Of a stretch of DNA of 64,000 nucleotides, positions 27,044 through 36,720 are shown piece after piece. The translations under genes and the position numbers were made by a program. The notes under the pieces were generated by a model. The model was not told the DNA's origin. It saw only the letters and a program-made list of their open reading frames with translations, and ran no database searches. Numbering within the stretch: the stretch's first letter is position 1; the number at the start of each line of letters is the position of its first letter. Source of the DNA: Alteromonas sp. M12 (GTDB lineage Bacteria; Pseudomonadota; Gammaproteobacteria; Enterobacterales; Alteromonadaceae); contig NZ_CP144164.1 of the NCBI RefSeq assembly GCF_037478005.1, positions 558,001-622,000 on the forward strand. Reading direction: 5' to 3'.

Positions 27044-28213
27044 ATGACTAAATTCAATTGGCAAGATCCTCTCAATCTAGATTCCTTATTAAACGAAGAT
27101 GAGCGGATTTTAAGAGATAGCGTTCATCAGTTTTGCCAACAACAGTTGATGCCCGGTATCTTGCAGGCTAATCGGACTGAACACTTTGATATCGGCATCA
27201 TGCAGGAAATGGGGCAGTTAGGGTTATTGGGCGCAACCCTGCCCGAAAAATACGGTTGCTCCAACATCAATTATGTTTCCTATGGATTAATAGCAAGAGA
27301 AGTTGAAAGGGTAGATAGCGGTTATCGTAGCGCTATGAGTGTTCAGTCTTCATTAGTGATGCACCCTATTTTTACTTATGGAAGCGAACAACAACGCCAG
27401 AAATACCTGCCTAAATTAGCAACCGGAGAGTGGATCGGCTGTTTCGGTCTTACTGAACCAAACTCGGGGTCTGATCCGGCAAGCATGAGTTCCCATGCTA
27501 AAAAAGTAGCAGATGGCTACCTTCTCAATGGTAGTAAAATGTGGATTACCAATTCACCTGTAGCACATGTATTTGTAGTGTGGGCAAAGTTGGACGGTGT
27601 GATACGTGGTTTCATTTTAGAAAAGGGAATGAAGGGCTTAAGTGCGCCTAAAATAGAAGGTAAATTTTCATTAAGAGCATCCATTACCGGTGAAATTGTG
27701 ATGGATAACGTGTTTCTTCCTGAAGAGAATATCTTACCTAATGTTTCAGGGTTGAAAGGGCCTTTTGGTTGTTTAAACAAAGCGCGTTACGGAATTGCTT
27801 GGGGGGCTTTGGGAGCGGCCGAATTTTGTTGGCATGCGGCTCGACAATACTGCTTGGATCGTCAGCAATTTGGCCGTCCATTGGCTGCCAATCAATTGGT
27901 ACAGAAGAAACTAGCCGACATGCAGACAGATATCTCCCTTGGTTTGCTGGCGTGCGTGCAAGCCGGAAGATTGATGGATGCTGATTTATTGGCACCTGAA
28001 GCCATTTCTCTAATAAAACGTAATTCCTGTGGCAAAGCCTTGGATATTGCTCGTACCGCAAGAGATATGCATGGCGGTAATGGTATTGCGGATGAATACC
28101 ACGTTATTCGTCATGTTATGAATTTAGAAGCGGTAAATACCTACGAAGGTACCCACGATGTACATGCGCTAATTTTGGGCCGTGCACAAACCGGGCTGCA
28201 AGCATTCACTTAA
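27044..28213 (+). CDS. gcdH: Glutaryl-CoA dehydrogenase
   Basis: 389 residues, full-length acyl-CoA dehydrogenase. FAD-contacting segments [17 protein letters not shown] and WITNSP are present. The C-terminal [21 protein letters not shown] carries the catalytic Glu in YEGTHD, characteristic of glutaryl-CoA dehydrogenases. An Arg in the [10 protein letters not shown] region agrees with the dicarboxyl substrate. It oxidises and decarboxylates glutaryl-CoA to crotonyl-CoA in lysine or tryptophan breakdown. Other genes of the pathway are not adjacent. Confidence 0.88.
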   Translation: MTKFNWQDPLNLDSLLNEDERILRDSVHQFCQQQLMPGILQANRTEHFDIGIMQEMGQLGLLGATLPEKYGCSNINYVSYGLIAREVERVDSGYRSAMSVQSSLVMHPIFTYGSEQQRQKYLPKLATGEWIGCFGLTEPNSGSDPASMSSHAKKVADGYLLNGSKMWITNSPVAHVFVVWAKLDGVIRGFILEKGMKGLSAPKIEGKFSLRASITGEIVMDNVFLPEENILPNVSGLKGPFGCLNKARYGIAWGALGAAEFCWHAARQYCLDRQQFGRPLAANQLVQKKLADMQTDISLGLLACVQAGRLMDADLLAPEAISLIKRNSCGKALDIARTARDMHGGNGIADEYHVIRHVMNLEAVNTYEGTHDVHALILGRAQTGLQAFT

Positions 28214-28250
28214 CTCAGGTTAATTCTAGTTTGCAGCCGAGTTGGCATAA

Positions 28251-30392
28251 TCAGTTTGATTGTTGTTTATCAGAATGTTTCTCTGTTATTAGAAGTTCAC
28301 AAAACTCTTCAAATGGTAGGGGTTTGCTGAATAAATATCCTTGCGCAGTATTACATTTATTATCGAGTAAAAACTTAGCCTGATATTGATTCTCAACCCC
28401 TTCAGCAATAACCCCTAATTTTAAGCTGTGTGCCATGGCAATCACGGCCAAAATAATCGCTTTGTCATTCTCGTTCTGTTCTAAATCAATAACAAAAGAG
28501 CGATCTATTTTAAGGTTATCGATAGGTAACTTTTGCAAATAAGAAAGGGAACTATAGCCAGTTCCAAAGTCATCGATTGAAGTAGAAATACCAATTTTTC
28601 TCACTTGGTCTAATAAGTTTTTAACTTTGTCATAATTATCAATTAATACCCCTTCAGTTAGCTCTAATTCCAAGTTTTTGGATGGAATCCCACTGTGCAG
28701 AATGGCTTGAGTAACAAAATCAAACAAGTGTCTATCGGCAACTTGACGAGGAGATAAGTTGACCGATACTTTTAGATTAGGCTGATGTTGAATAATCACT
28801 TTCAACATATCTGTCGCACGACTAATCACCCATTTGCCAATAGGTACTATTAACCCGGTCTGCTCTGCAAGAGGAATAAACTTATCTGGGCTGGTTATAG
28901 TGCCATCAGCTAAGCGCCAGCGAATTAACGCCTCTGCTTTAGCGATTTTGCCCGTGCTTAAATCGATGATTGGCTGTAAATAGAGTTCAAACTGATTTTC
29001 ATCGATGGCTTTTTTAAGCGCATTTTCTAATTCAAGCCTGTGCATTGATGCTTCTTTAAGGGCTTTTGAGTAAAAACGCAATTTGCTCTTATCTTCTTTT
29101 TTAGCGGAAAACATGGCTAAGTCGGCAAACTTCATTAACTCTTCAGAATCTGACGCATCACTAGGGAAATGGGCCGCACCGAGATTGAGTCCAATCTGCA
29201 CCTTTTGTTTTGATTCGGTATAAAAAGGAAATTCGGTTGCTTCTATTAAACGATTGGCAAACTCAATACAGTCTGATTGCTCTTTAGCTCCGGATAAAAT
29301 AATACCAAACTCATTACCTCCAACCCGTGCACATAAATCCGCTGTAGATAAACATTGTTGGATCCGCTCAGCGAGAGTCACCAATATATGGTCACCAGCT
29401 TGATGACCATGTAATTCATTGATTTGTTTAAAGTGTTTTACATCCAAGTAAACGATGAAAAATGGTTTATCTTTCTCAATTTGGTGTTCTAATTTTTGCC
29501 AGAAAAATTGCCGATTGGGAAGATTGGTAACATTATCATAGAGATTTAACTTTTCATTTCTTTGTAATAGGTATTTGACGCGACTGACATCGCTGAAAAT
29601 GAATATCCAATTTTGCAAATTTTGCATTTCGTCGGTAACTGGATATAACGCTAACTTTAACCACTTGCTAGAATACGGCGGTTTATGCCAAAAAAGCTCT
29701 CCATGCCAGCGACTGCCAGTTTCAAAGACCCGCTCAAACTCAGCACATTGGTGTTTAAACAATTCGAGTAAAATCGTAAAGGGGGAAGCCTCATTGGATA
29801 CTTCAGAGGTTTCGAAAAAACTATAAGAATTTGGGTTTTGGCTAATGATATTTAATTGGGAATCGGTAATTACTACACCAAAGTCGGCATTTTCAATGAC
29901 CTGCTTAATCGGCTCTTGTAATGATTGTAGTGTCTGGTTTTCACGAAGAACTTGATCTAAACGTTCATGAATATACTCGTGTTGGGCGAGGATTTTATCA
30001 TTTGATATCAGCAGTTCGCGGGCCACCTGCAGAGTTTGTTGTTGTTTTTTGTATTCTGCTTGCAAATTGTGAATGACTAAATAAGCTTCGCCCTTTGAAA
30101 CTGCTGCAATGGCTTCTAAACGTAATAAATCATCTTTGGATTGTTCGGACCAAATCCCCGACTGAATTTGCCCATCATTACCAATTTGCCAAAAATCTTC
30201 GGCATCAATAAAAAAGTCTTCTAAGTAGGCGGAGTTACCAATAAATTCGAAAAATTCGCTGCCAATTGCCTCTGGCGCTATAGCATAAAACCAATCTTCA
30301 CTGCAGTGTAATAATTGGAATTTACGATTTTCTACTCGCTTTAAAATCGCGCAGTTAATAATGCCTAAAGCTTGAATAAGTGATTGTTGCAT
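28251..30392 (-). CDS. PAS-GGDEF-EAL protein, probable cyclic-di-GMP phosphodiesterase
   Basis: 713 residues. N-terminal part (1-110) of unknown type, then a coiled segment (about 112-155). A PAS-like domain lies at 163-270 (ENADFGVVITDSQLNIISQN), GGDEF at about 283-440 and EAL at 455-700. The GGDEF motif is GGNEF (358-362), so cyclase activity is probably lost or weak. The EAL domain keeps AEALIRW (487-491 region), VNLSPRQVA, ELTEGVLID, DDFGTGYSSLSYL, KIDRSFV and AEGVEN, so hydrolysis of c-di-GMP is likely. No membrane span is evident. It is the last gene of a four-gene operon, 6 bp after the GTPase. Confidence 0.85.
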   Translation of the reverse strand: MQQSLIQALGIINCAILKRVENRKFQLLHCSEDWFYAIAPEAIGSEFFEFIGNSAYLEDFFIDAEDFWQIGNDGQIQSGIWSEQSKDDLLRLEAIAAVSKGEAYLVIHNLQAEYKKQQQTLQVARELLISNDKILAQHEYIHERLDQVLRENQTLQSLQEPIKQVIENADFGVVITDSQLNIISQNPNSYSFFETSEVSNEASPFTILLELFKHQCAEFERVFETGSRWHGELFWHKPPYSSKWLKLALYPVTDEMQNLQNWIFIFSDVSRVKYLLQRNEKLNLYDNVTNLPNRQFFWQKLEHQIEKDKPFFIVYLDVKHFKQINELHGHQAGDHILVTLAERIQQCLSTADLCARVGGNEFGIILSGAKEQSDCIEFANRLIEATEFPFYTESKQKVQIGLNLGAAHFPSDASDSEELMKFADLAMFSAKKEDKSKLRFYSKALKEASMHRLELENALKKAIDENQFELYLQPIIDLSTGKIAKAEALIRWRLADGTITSPDKFIPLAEQTGLIVPIGKWVISRATDMLKVIIQHQPNLKVSVNLSPRQVADRHLFDFVTQAILHSGIPSKNLELELTEGVLIDNYDKVKNLLDQVRKIGISTSIDDFGTGYSSLSYLQKLPIDNLKIDRSFVIDLEQNENDKAIILAVIAMAHSLKLGVIAEGVENQYQAKFLLDNKCNTAQGYLFSKPLPFEEFCELLITEKHSDKQQSN

Positions 30393-30398
30393 AATTGA

Positions 30399-30890
30399 TT
30401 AATTCAACGTTAGTTGCGCGATAAATTTGAACATTTCTTCAACCTGGTCGCCTGTTTTGGCGCTAGTTGAAAAACTGCGAATAAATTCTTTGCTGTAGCC
30501 ATTGAGCTCATTTTCAGTCCAATGCCAAGCTACATCAAGGTCGCTTTTATTAATAATTAGAATTGCAGGAATATCGCTTATTTCTCTTACCATGCGATGA
30601 ATTTCCATTCCTTCTACAAGACTTTGAGAGCGTGTTTGGTCGGTTACTATTGCGTAAGCTGAGGCCCCTCTAAGGTATTTAGGTTGAAACCCACAGTAGC
30701 GGTCAATCCCTTCTAAATCCCAAATCATAAGTTGCACTTGTTCGACTACTAAATCTACAAGTTTTTTATCAATTTTGACACCAATTGTGGTCAGGTATTT
30801 TTCAGAAAAAATACCTTCAACAAATTGCTTTACCAAACTGGTTTTCCCTACTCCCGAGGGGCCAAGTAGGCAAATCTTTTTTTGCAACAT
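30399..30890 (-). CDS. Rab/Ras-like small GTPase, atypical switch II
   Basis: 163 residues, a single small G domain. G1 is GPSGVGKTS (10-18), switch I contains TTIGV (34-38), G4 is NKSD (114-117) and G5 TSAK (142-145). Switch II reads IWDLEGIDRY (56-65) where Rab proteins have IWDTAGQERF. The catalytic Gln is replaced by Ile and the Ala by Glu, so intrinsic hydrolysis is probably slow. It lacks a prenylation motif. Overall it resembles eukaryotic Rab more than MglA or Era. It sits 20 bp after a membrane OmpA-like protein and 6 bp before an EAL protein, suggesting it switches this complex. Confidence 0.85.
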   Translation of the reverse strand: MLQKKICLLGPSGVGKTSLVKQFVEGIFSEKYLTTIGVKIDKKLVDLVVEQVQLMIWDLEGIDRYCGFQPKYLRGASAYAIVTDQTRSQSLVEGMEIHRMVREISDIPAILIINKSDLDVAWHWTENELNGYSKEFIRSFSTSAKTGDQVEEMFKFIAQLTLN

Positions 30891-30910
30891 AATGCGGTTG
30901 ATGTCCTTAT

Positions 30911-32680
30911 TTAATCAGTCTTAAAATTGATGATATTAAAAATCACTTTACGTAATCCTGAGCCCGACGCTTTATTTTCTACAACACCCAATCCTATGGC
31001 ATTTAAATACTGAGCCTCAATTCCTTGCTCAACTAAAAATTGCCGAGCTGCTAATGCCCGTTTTCGACTTAAAGACTGATTAAATTGCATGGAGCCAGTT
31101 GAATCACTTGCGCCCATAATAATCAAGCCTACATTTAACTCCAATTTTTTAGACAATTCAATCGCTGCTTTAAGGTAACTCGCTAGGGCAGCTAATTGCT
31201 CTTGTGCCTTTTCGTTGAGTTCACTTTGGCCTTGTTCAAATTCAACCTGGGTACTATCTATTTTTGCCCTATTGATTTCGAAAAGTGCCGAGAGTATTTC
31301 TGGACTATCATCATTGATTGTAGCCAATTCTTCGGCGCTGATCCCAGAAATTAACTCTTCCGCATAAGTTAAACCTGGAATGGCATGTATTTCTCTGGCT
31401 AACGCTAAGCGCTGAACGTTTGGCAGTACACCGCTTAAAACAGGTACAGAAGATTGCCAATCAACGCTTATTTGTGGGTATCGGTCTAATAACTTTTTGA
31501 GTCTAGCCTTAACCAATGGTGCTTCTAGGGATAAATATTGTTTTTCAATTACTTGTACACTGCTGGTATCGATTTGCTTTTCAGACATCCATTGCCTTAC
31601 GGTTATGGCCTCGGGGTCACGTAAGATTGACAGCTTGATATCCTGCCATCCTGCTCGTTCTAATTTACTTATGATGATACCCGGTTGTTTACCGATTTGC
31701 GAAACGTTTTCTAGTAGTTGAGTGTGTTGGTAATTGTTAAATCCTAAATAGCCTAATCCGATGAAAATGAGTAACAGCAAACCAATGGCGAGAATCGGTT
31801 TTCTTTTTCGTTTTTTTATTGCTTCCGGGCGCATCTCCGCAACCAAACAATCTCGAAGTTGTTGGGAGGTGGGTTCAAACACAATAGTATCGCCATTGAA
31901 ATTAGCAATTTCTTTGGCATAGAGCTTATGAATATACTCATTGGTAATTTCAAATTTGGTAGATATATCTTGTGGGATATTACCCGTAACAGCAGCGACC
32001 AAAAGCAACCTTGGCCCGCGCTTTATCAGCAACGAAAAATCTTCGGTTTTTATAACCTCTAGATTTTGTTCTGTGGATTCTTGTTGTGAATTAAATGAAT
32101 CAGATACAAAGTCATTTATTGCCGTCAGCATTGCTGAAACAAGATCTCCATCGGCAGATTCATTAACCGATTGAGATACCGAATTAAGTAAAATCCCAGT
32201 TTCCCGGTGGATTAACAAAACTTGCTCAACTTTAAATACGAAAGTTTGACTCGCCACATATTGAGAAAAGCTTACGCCTGATTGCCACGCTTTAAAGCGC
32301 CAGGCCATCCCTTTAAACGTCAGGCTATTTTCAATTAATACATTGGTTTTTTCTAAAAATTCACTTAGAAATGAGGTGACAGATTTACGAACTAAGCGAC
32401 CTACAAGTGGGTATAAATAACCAACAAATTGTTCACTCTGTTCTTTGACTGATTTTTCCACTGACTGCTGCACGACGGGAGTCAGCACGTTGGTGAATTC
32501 GTCATTGCGTTTTTGCCGATCGTGAATCGCTTCAATCACAACCTCGCCGACAATTTCACGCGCATTGTCTTTGAGGACTTGTTTAATTTGTTCTCGATTT
32601 TTCCCCAATAAAAGCTCACGCAGCTGTTGCATGGCTACGTCATCTTCATGTGGTTCGCTGTTATTTGGATGGTCAGCCAT
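30911..32680 (-). CDS. Single-span inner membrane protein: cytoplasmic roadblock-like region, periplasmic OmpA-like domain
   Basis: 589 residues. Residues 1-120 are charged helices. At about 145-260 a compact alpha/beta region reads VFKVEQVLLIHRETGILLN, DGDLVSAMLTAINDFVSDSF and DFSLLIKRGPRLLLVAAVTG. It looks like a roadblock/longin-type fold, the usual partner fold of small GTPases; this is my inference. A membrane span lies at 295-313 after a KKRKRK stop. The periplasmic part has a BON-like stretch (about 340-435) and an OmpA-type peptidoglycan-binding domain (475-589, with GASDSTGSMQFNQSLSRKRA). The N-terminal half is thus cytoplasmic, facing the GTPase encoded next. It starts 11 bp after the coiled-coil gene. 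Confidence 0.78.
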   Translation of the reverse strand: MADHPNNSEPHEDDVAMQQLRELLLGKNREQIKQVLKDNAREIVGEVVIEAIHDRQKRNDEFTNVLTPVVQQSVEKSVKEQSEQFVGYLYPLVGRLVRKSVTSFLSEFLEKTNVLIENSLTFKGMAWRFKAWQSGVSFSQYVASQTFVFKVEQVLLIHRETGILLNSVSQSVNESADGDLVSAMLTAINDFVSDSFNSQQESTEQNLEVIKTEDFSLLIKRGPRLLLVAAVTGNIPQDISTKFEITNEYIHKLYAKEIANFNGDTIVFEPTSQQLRDCLVAEMRPEAIKKRKRKPILAIGLLLLIFIGLGYLGFNNYQHTQLLENVSQIGKQPGIIISKLERAGWQDIKLSILRDPEAITVRQWMSEKQIDTSSVQVIEKQYLSLEAPLVKARLKKLLDRYPQISVDWQSSVPVLSGVLPNVQRLALAREIHAIPGLTYAEELISGISAEELATINDDSPEILSALFEINRAKIDSTQVEFEQGQSELNEKAQEQLAALASYLKAAIELSKKLELNVGLIIMGASDSTGSMQFNQSLSRKRALAARQFLVEQGIEAQYLNAIGLGVVENKASGSGLRKVIFNIINFKTD

Positions 32681-32691
32681 AAAAATTGGCT

Positions 32692-33243
32692 TTAATCTTC
32701 GTCAGATTCTAAATTAACAGCCATGGTTGCAAGTAGTTTGGCCAACGTCTTCCTATCTGTTTTAGTTGAACTGAGTTCTTTGGTAACCTGATCCAACCTT
32801 TCCAACGCTTCGGCAAATCGAGCGTCATATTTCTCGGTGAGCATGGCAACTTCTTTATCAACTCTAGTATGCAGTTCGTCAGTCTCTTGACGGCCATTGG
32901 TGTCTGACATTTCTAATTCAGAAGATAGTTTGTCGGCATAGGCGTTAAGTTCAGAGGTTTTATCTTCGTACACTTTGTCCACTGAGTTAACTTTAAGCTG
33001 TAAATCTTCAAAGCCATTGTGCATGGATTTATTCAGGTCTTTGACGTGTTCTGCTAACTTTTGTTCAGCTTGTTGGAAGCGTTCTAACATTCGGCTTTCT
33101 AAATCTGACAACCTATGTTCAATATCTGCTTGTGCAGCACCGAACACTATTTGTCGTAAAGTAGCTAGTTCTGATGGGGTTTCGCTACTGATATTGGGGG
33201 TCTCATCGACTACGGTTTTATTGTCTGACTTGTTATTCGCCAC
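32692..33243 (-). CDS. Coiled-coil protein, first gene of the GTPase operon
   Basis: About 183 residues from a GTG at 33243, which is 6 bp behind AAGGAAG. An ATG at 33267 would add eight residues. It has no signal or membrane segment. Residues from about 35 to 165 show heptad-like repeats (HRLSDLESRMLERFQQAEQKLAEH... pattern), so a long coiled coil is expected. The acidic tail ends NLESDED. I do not recognise a family with a known function. Its place ahead of the membrane protein and GTPase suggests a scaffold or adaptor of the same complex. Confidence 0.75.
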   Translation of the reverse strand: MANNKSDNKTVVDETPNISSETPSELATLRQIVFGAAQADIEHRLSDLESRMLERFQQAEQKLAEHVKDLNKSMHNGFEDLQLKVNSVDKVYEDKTSELNAYADKLSSELEMSDTNGRQETDELHTRVDKEVAMLTEKYDARFAEALERLDQVTKELSSTKTDRKTLAKLLATMAVNLESDED

Positions 33244-33267
33244 TTTCACTTCCTTCTGCTTAAACAC

Positions 33268-33894
33268 CGATAATCAATCATAGCCCAAATAAACAACTTT
33301 ATGCACGGGAAATAATCGATGCTAATTACTTTTTCTATCCATTATTTTCGCGCCTAGTAAATCTTTAAACCGCTGATATATGGTTATTTCCGGTTAATTG
33401 GATAAACCTTATTACCGCCGCACATACTGAAACGTCTCCTTTACCGCTTTCTACAATCTCTACATGAGTATCTTGTGCTTTGTTTTATCAATTTCGTTTT
33501 AAGGCGGTTTAGTGACGTAACAATATCGCCCACAAGTTTGATCGTGTTTTCTATTTTTGCGGCGATTAACTTAGGTTTGCTGCCTTTCGAAATTAAAATA
33601 TTGATCTAATAACACCTGCACAATTAGAGTAAAAGTTGGAAAAAACATTAAATTCTGGGGTTAATGGCGAAGTTATGTCGATTGAAGAAAATGTGCAACT
33701 GCAAAAGATTCGTTACAGCAAGCTGTAAATGTAGAGGCTTAATCGGCTAACGATAAGTATATGCCGCGAATGATTGAAAGCTTTAACCTTGTATAAGCAA
33801 CCACCCTAAATCTGTCTACAACTGCTTATTTGTGTCATAGACTGCACTTTGCGGATTTATTTCGCTATCATATGCAAAAAAATAATAAGGACTT
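33268..33894. other. Intergenic region between the GTPase operon and abgT-like gene
   Basis: About 627 bp holding the divergent promoters. No good gene. At 33603-33728 one frame reads as a protein-like stretch broken by a stop and ending in the 17-codon piece MSIEENVQLQKIRYSKL (33675-33728). It may be a decayed gene fragment, but I cannot name its parent. No repeats or terminators were seen. Confidence 0.35.
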
Positions 33895-35541
33895 ATGCCC
33901 AATGGAGTTGGTGATAAAGTCCGTAAAGACAGAGGAATAGTTTTGGTACAAGATCAGACAAACAATAAGTCTTCAGATGAACAAAATACGGGATGGTTTT
34001 CACGGTTTCTGGCAACAGTAGAATGGCTTGGTAATTTACTCCCGCACCCTATAACCCTATTCGCCTTACTGGCACTTTTCATTGTTATTCTCAGCGGTAT
34101 TCTTGGTTATTTTGATGTTGCCGTTTTAGACCCGCGTCCGTTAGGGGCCAAAGGGCGAGATCCGGATGGATTGATTGAAGTCATTTCGTTATTTAATGCC
34201 GAAGGACTACAACGGATTGTCACGGGGTTAGTGACGAACTTTACAGGGTTTGCACCGCTAGGCACTGTGTTGGTTGCTTTACTTGGCGTATCAGTTGCAG
34301 AACATTCAGGTTTACTCTCAACGGCGATGCGAGCAATGGTAATGAATGCCTCCGAACGCATGGTTACTATTACCGTAGTATTGGCCGGTATTTTATCGAA
34401 TACGGCATCTGAACTTGGCTACGTTGTGTTGATTCCACTAGCGGCAATGATTTTCCATTCCCTTGGCCGTCATCCATTAGCGGGCTTGGCCGCAGCTTTC
34501 GCAGGTGTATCTGGCGGCTACAGCGCGAATTTGTTGTTAGGCACAGTAGACCCGTTATTATCTGGTATTACTGAATCAGCAGCACATATGATTGAACCTG
34601 ATTACATGGTTGGTCCAGAAGTAAACTGGTACTTTATGATTGTAAGTACCTTCGTGGTTGCCGCTATGGGGGCGTTTGTAACTGAGAAAATAGTAGAACC
34701 GAGACTAGGCAAATATGATCCTAGTGAAGCTTCGGTTGAGTTAGAAAAACAAGAAATGACAGCACCCAGTGCATTAGAAAAGAAAGGTCTTAAAATGGCC
34801 GGTCTGTCCTTTGTTATTTTATGTATTTTATTGGCGCTTACGATCGTGCCGGAAAATGGCATCTTACGACATCCTGAAACGGGACTTGTTGCCTACTCGC
34901 CATTTTTGAAAGGCATTGTGGCCTTCATTTTTATCACGTTTGCAATACCGGGTTTCGTGTACGGCAAAATCGTTGGCACCATGAAAAATGACAAAGACGT
35001 AATCAATGCGATGTCTAAAAGCATGGGGTCGATGGGTCTTTACATTACCTTAGTATTCTTTGCTGCACAGTTTGTAGCATTCTTTAAATGGACTAATCTA
35101 GGAACAGTTTTAGCGGTTAAAGGTGCATCCTTGTTAACTGTGCTTGGCTTAGATGGCCCAGAAGTGTTTATTTTATTTATATTGATGTGCGGCATAGTGA
35201 ACTTGTCGTTGGGTAGTGCCTCGGCCCAGTGGGCAGTAACGGCGCCTATATTTGTACCTATGTTAATGCTAATTGGTTATTCTCCTGAAGTGATTCAAGC
35301 TGCCTATCGAATTGGTGATTCTGTCACCAATGTCATTTCGCCGATGATGAGTTACTTTGGATTGATTTTGGCCATTGCAGCCCGTTATAAAAAGGATTTG
35401 GGCATGGGGACGTTAATTGCAACAATGTTACCCTATTCAATCACCTTTTTTGTCGGTTGGACGTTACTTTTCTATGTTTGGGTATTTTGGTTAGGGATGC
35501 CTGTAGGACCAAATGTAGAAACGCTATATAATGGAGGCTGA
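33895..35541 (+). CDS. AbgT-family transporter
   Basis: 548 residues, about 12 membrane spans. Family hallmarks include WLGNLLPHPITLFALLAL near the start, ILSNTASELGYVVLIPLAA, AAAFAGVSGGYSANLL with LLGTVDPLLSGITESAA, and the C-terminal NLSLGSASAQWAVTAPIFVPM and YRIGDSVTNVISPMM. AbgT proteins import p-aminobenzoyl-glutamate or export sulfonamides by proton exchange. No abgAB hydrolase is nearby, so the substrate is open. The ATG at 33895 gives a 40-residue polar leader. Confidence 0.9.
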   Translation: MPNGVGDKVRKDRGIVLVQDQTNNKSSDEQNTGWFSRFLATVEWLGNLLPHPITLFALLALFIVILSGILGYFDVAVLDPRPLGAKGRDPDGLIEVISLFNAEGLQRIVTGLVTNFTGFAPLGTVLVALLGVSVAEHSGLLSTAMRAMVMNASERMVTITVVLAGILSNTASELGYVVLIPLAAMIFHSLGRHPLAGLAAAFAGVSGGYSANLLLGTVDPLLSGITESAAHMIEPDYMVGPEVNWYFMIVSTFVVAAMGAFVTEKIVEPRLGKYDPSEASVELEKQEMTAPSALEKKGLKMAGLSFVILCILLALTIVPENGILRHPETGLVAYSPFLKGIVAFIFITFAIPGFVYGKIVGTMKNDKDVINAMSKSMGSMGLYITLVFFAAQFVAFFKWTNLGTVLAVKGASLLTVLGLDGPEVFILFILMCGIVNLSLGSASAQWAVTAPIFVPMLMLIGYSPEVIQAAYRIGDSVTNVISPMMSYFGLILAIAARYKKDLGMGTLIATMLPYSITFFVGWTLLFYVWVFWLGMPVGPNVETLYNGG

Positions 35542-35640
35542 TAACCGTTAGCGGTTTGCATTGTTTAGCTTTAAGTTTTGTGCGCTAATCCAATTACGTG
35601 ATTAGTGCGTAAAACTTATAAAATTGAGACCAAGTCATTA

Positions 35641-36720
35641 ATGAAATATACAGGCAGTCCGAACTTTAAGCACAACCAGCCAGATAAAATAGGTGTATTG
35701 ATAACCAACTTAGGTACACCGGAAGCGCCGACTAAGAAGGCTCTTAAAACTTATCTAAAAGAATTCTTATCCGATCCGCGAGTGGTTGAAATTCCCCGAT
35801 TGTTGTGGTGGATGATTCTCAATTTAGTGATTCTAAATATTCGTCCCAAGCGCTCAGCTAAAGCCTATGCAACTGTGTGGGAAGATGAGGGCTCACCTTT
35901 GATGATCCATTCAATAAACCAAGCTGCGGCACTGAAAAAGACAATACAAGCAAAGTATGGCGAAGGAGTGATAGTTGACTTTGCTATGCGCTACGGCTCA
36001 CCTAGCATCTCAGGCACGGTTGAAAAGATGATGCAACAGGGTGTACGTAAGTTAGTGGTTTTGCCTTTGTATCCGCAATATAGTGCTTCTACCTCAGCAT
36101 CTACATTTGATGCCATAGCCGCAGATTTTGAAAAACGTCGTTGGATACCTGATCTGAGGTTTATTTCACAATACTGCGATCACCCTGAATACATACAAGC
36201 AGTCGCGGACAAAATCCGTCAGCATTGGCAACAACATGAACGTGCTGACAAATTAATATTTTCCTACCACGGCATTCCTGAACGTTATTTAACTAATGGT
36301 GATCCCTACTTCTGCCAGTGCCACAAGACCTCGCGCTTAATTGCTGAAAACTTAGGGTTGCAAAAAGATCAATTTCTAATTTGTTTTCAGTCTAGATTTG
36401 GTCGCGAAGAATGGTTAAAACCTTATACCGATCATACCTTGCAAAGCCTTCCAAAATCCGGTGTTGAGTCAGTCCAAATCGTCTGCCCTGGATTCTCTGT
36501 TGATTGTCTGGAAACGATAGAAGAAATTGGCGTAGAAAATCGTGACTATTTTTTAGAGGCCGGAGGAAAACGTTACGAATATATTCCTGCCCTTAATGAT
36601 GATCCTGCGCACATCGATATGATGGCATCTATCATTGACAGTAATCTTCATGGTTGGGATTTGGCAGCAGACAATTCTTCTCGAGCAAATTTAGCTAAAG
36701 CTAAGGGTGCAACAATATGA
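35641..36720 (+). CDS. hemH: Ferrochelatase HemH
   Basis: 359 residues from ATG 35641. An upstream in-frame ATG at 35605 would add 12 residues with no conservation expected. Motifs: GVLITNLGTPEAPT, MRYGSPSI, LPLYPQYSASTSAS, the catalytic-His FSYHGIPERY, and FQSRFGREEWLKPYTDHT. The CPGFSVDCLETIEEI region closes the family pattern. It inserts Fe2+ into protoporphyrin IX. PYFCQCHKTS has cysteines, but a cluster is not claimed. It overlaps the DUF4112 gene by 4 bp. Confidence 0.95.
   Translation: MKYTGSPNFKHNQPDKIGVLITNLGTPEAPTKKALKTYLKEFLSDPRVVEIPRLLWWMILNLVILNIRPKRSAKAYATVWEDEGSPLMIHSINQAAALKKTIQAKYGEGVIVDFAMRYGSPSISGTVEKMMQQGVRKLVVLPLYPQYSASTSASTFDAIAADFEKRRWIPDLRFISQYCDHPEYIQAVADKIRQHWQQHERADKLIFSYHGIPERYLTNGDPYFCQCHKTSRLIAENLGLQKDQFLICFQSRFGREEWLKPYTDHTLQSLPKSGVESVQIVCPGFSVDCLETIEEIGVENRDYFLEAGGKRYEYIPALNDDPAHIDMMASIIDSNLHGWDLAADNSSRANLAKAKGATI

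Noticed and set aside
27738-28061. Antisense 107-codon frame within gcdH
   Set aside because: It is a shadow of a conserved gene; no domain, no ribosome site.
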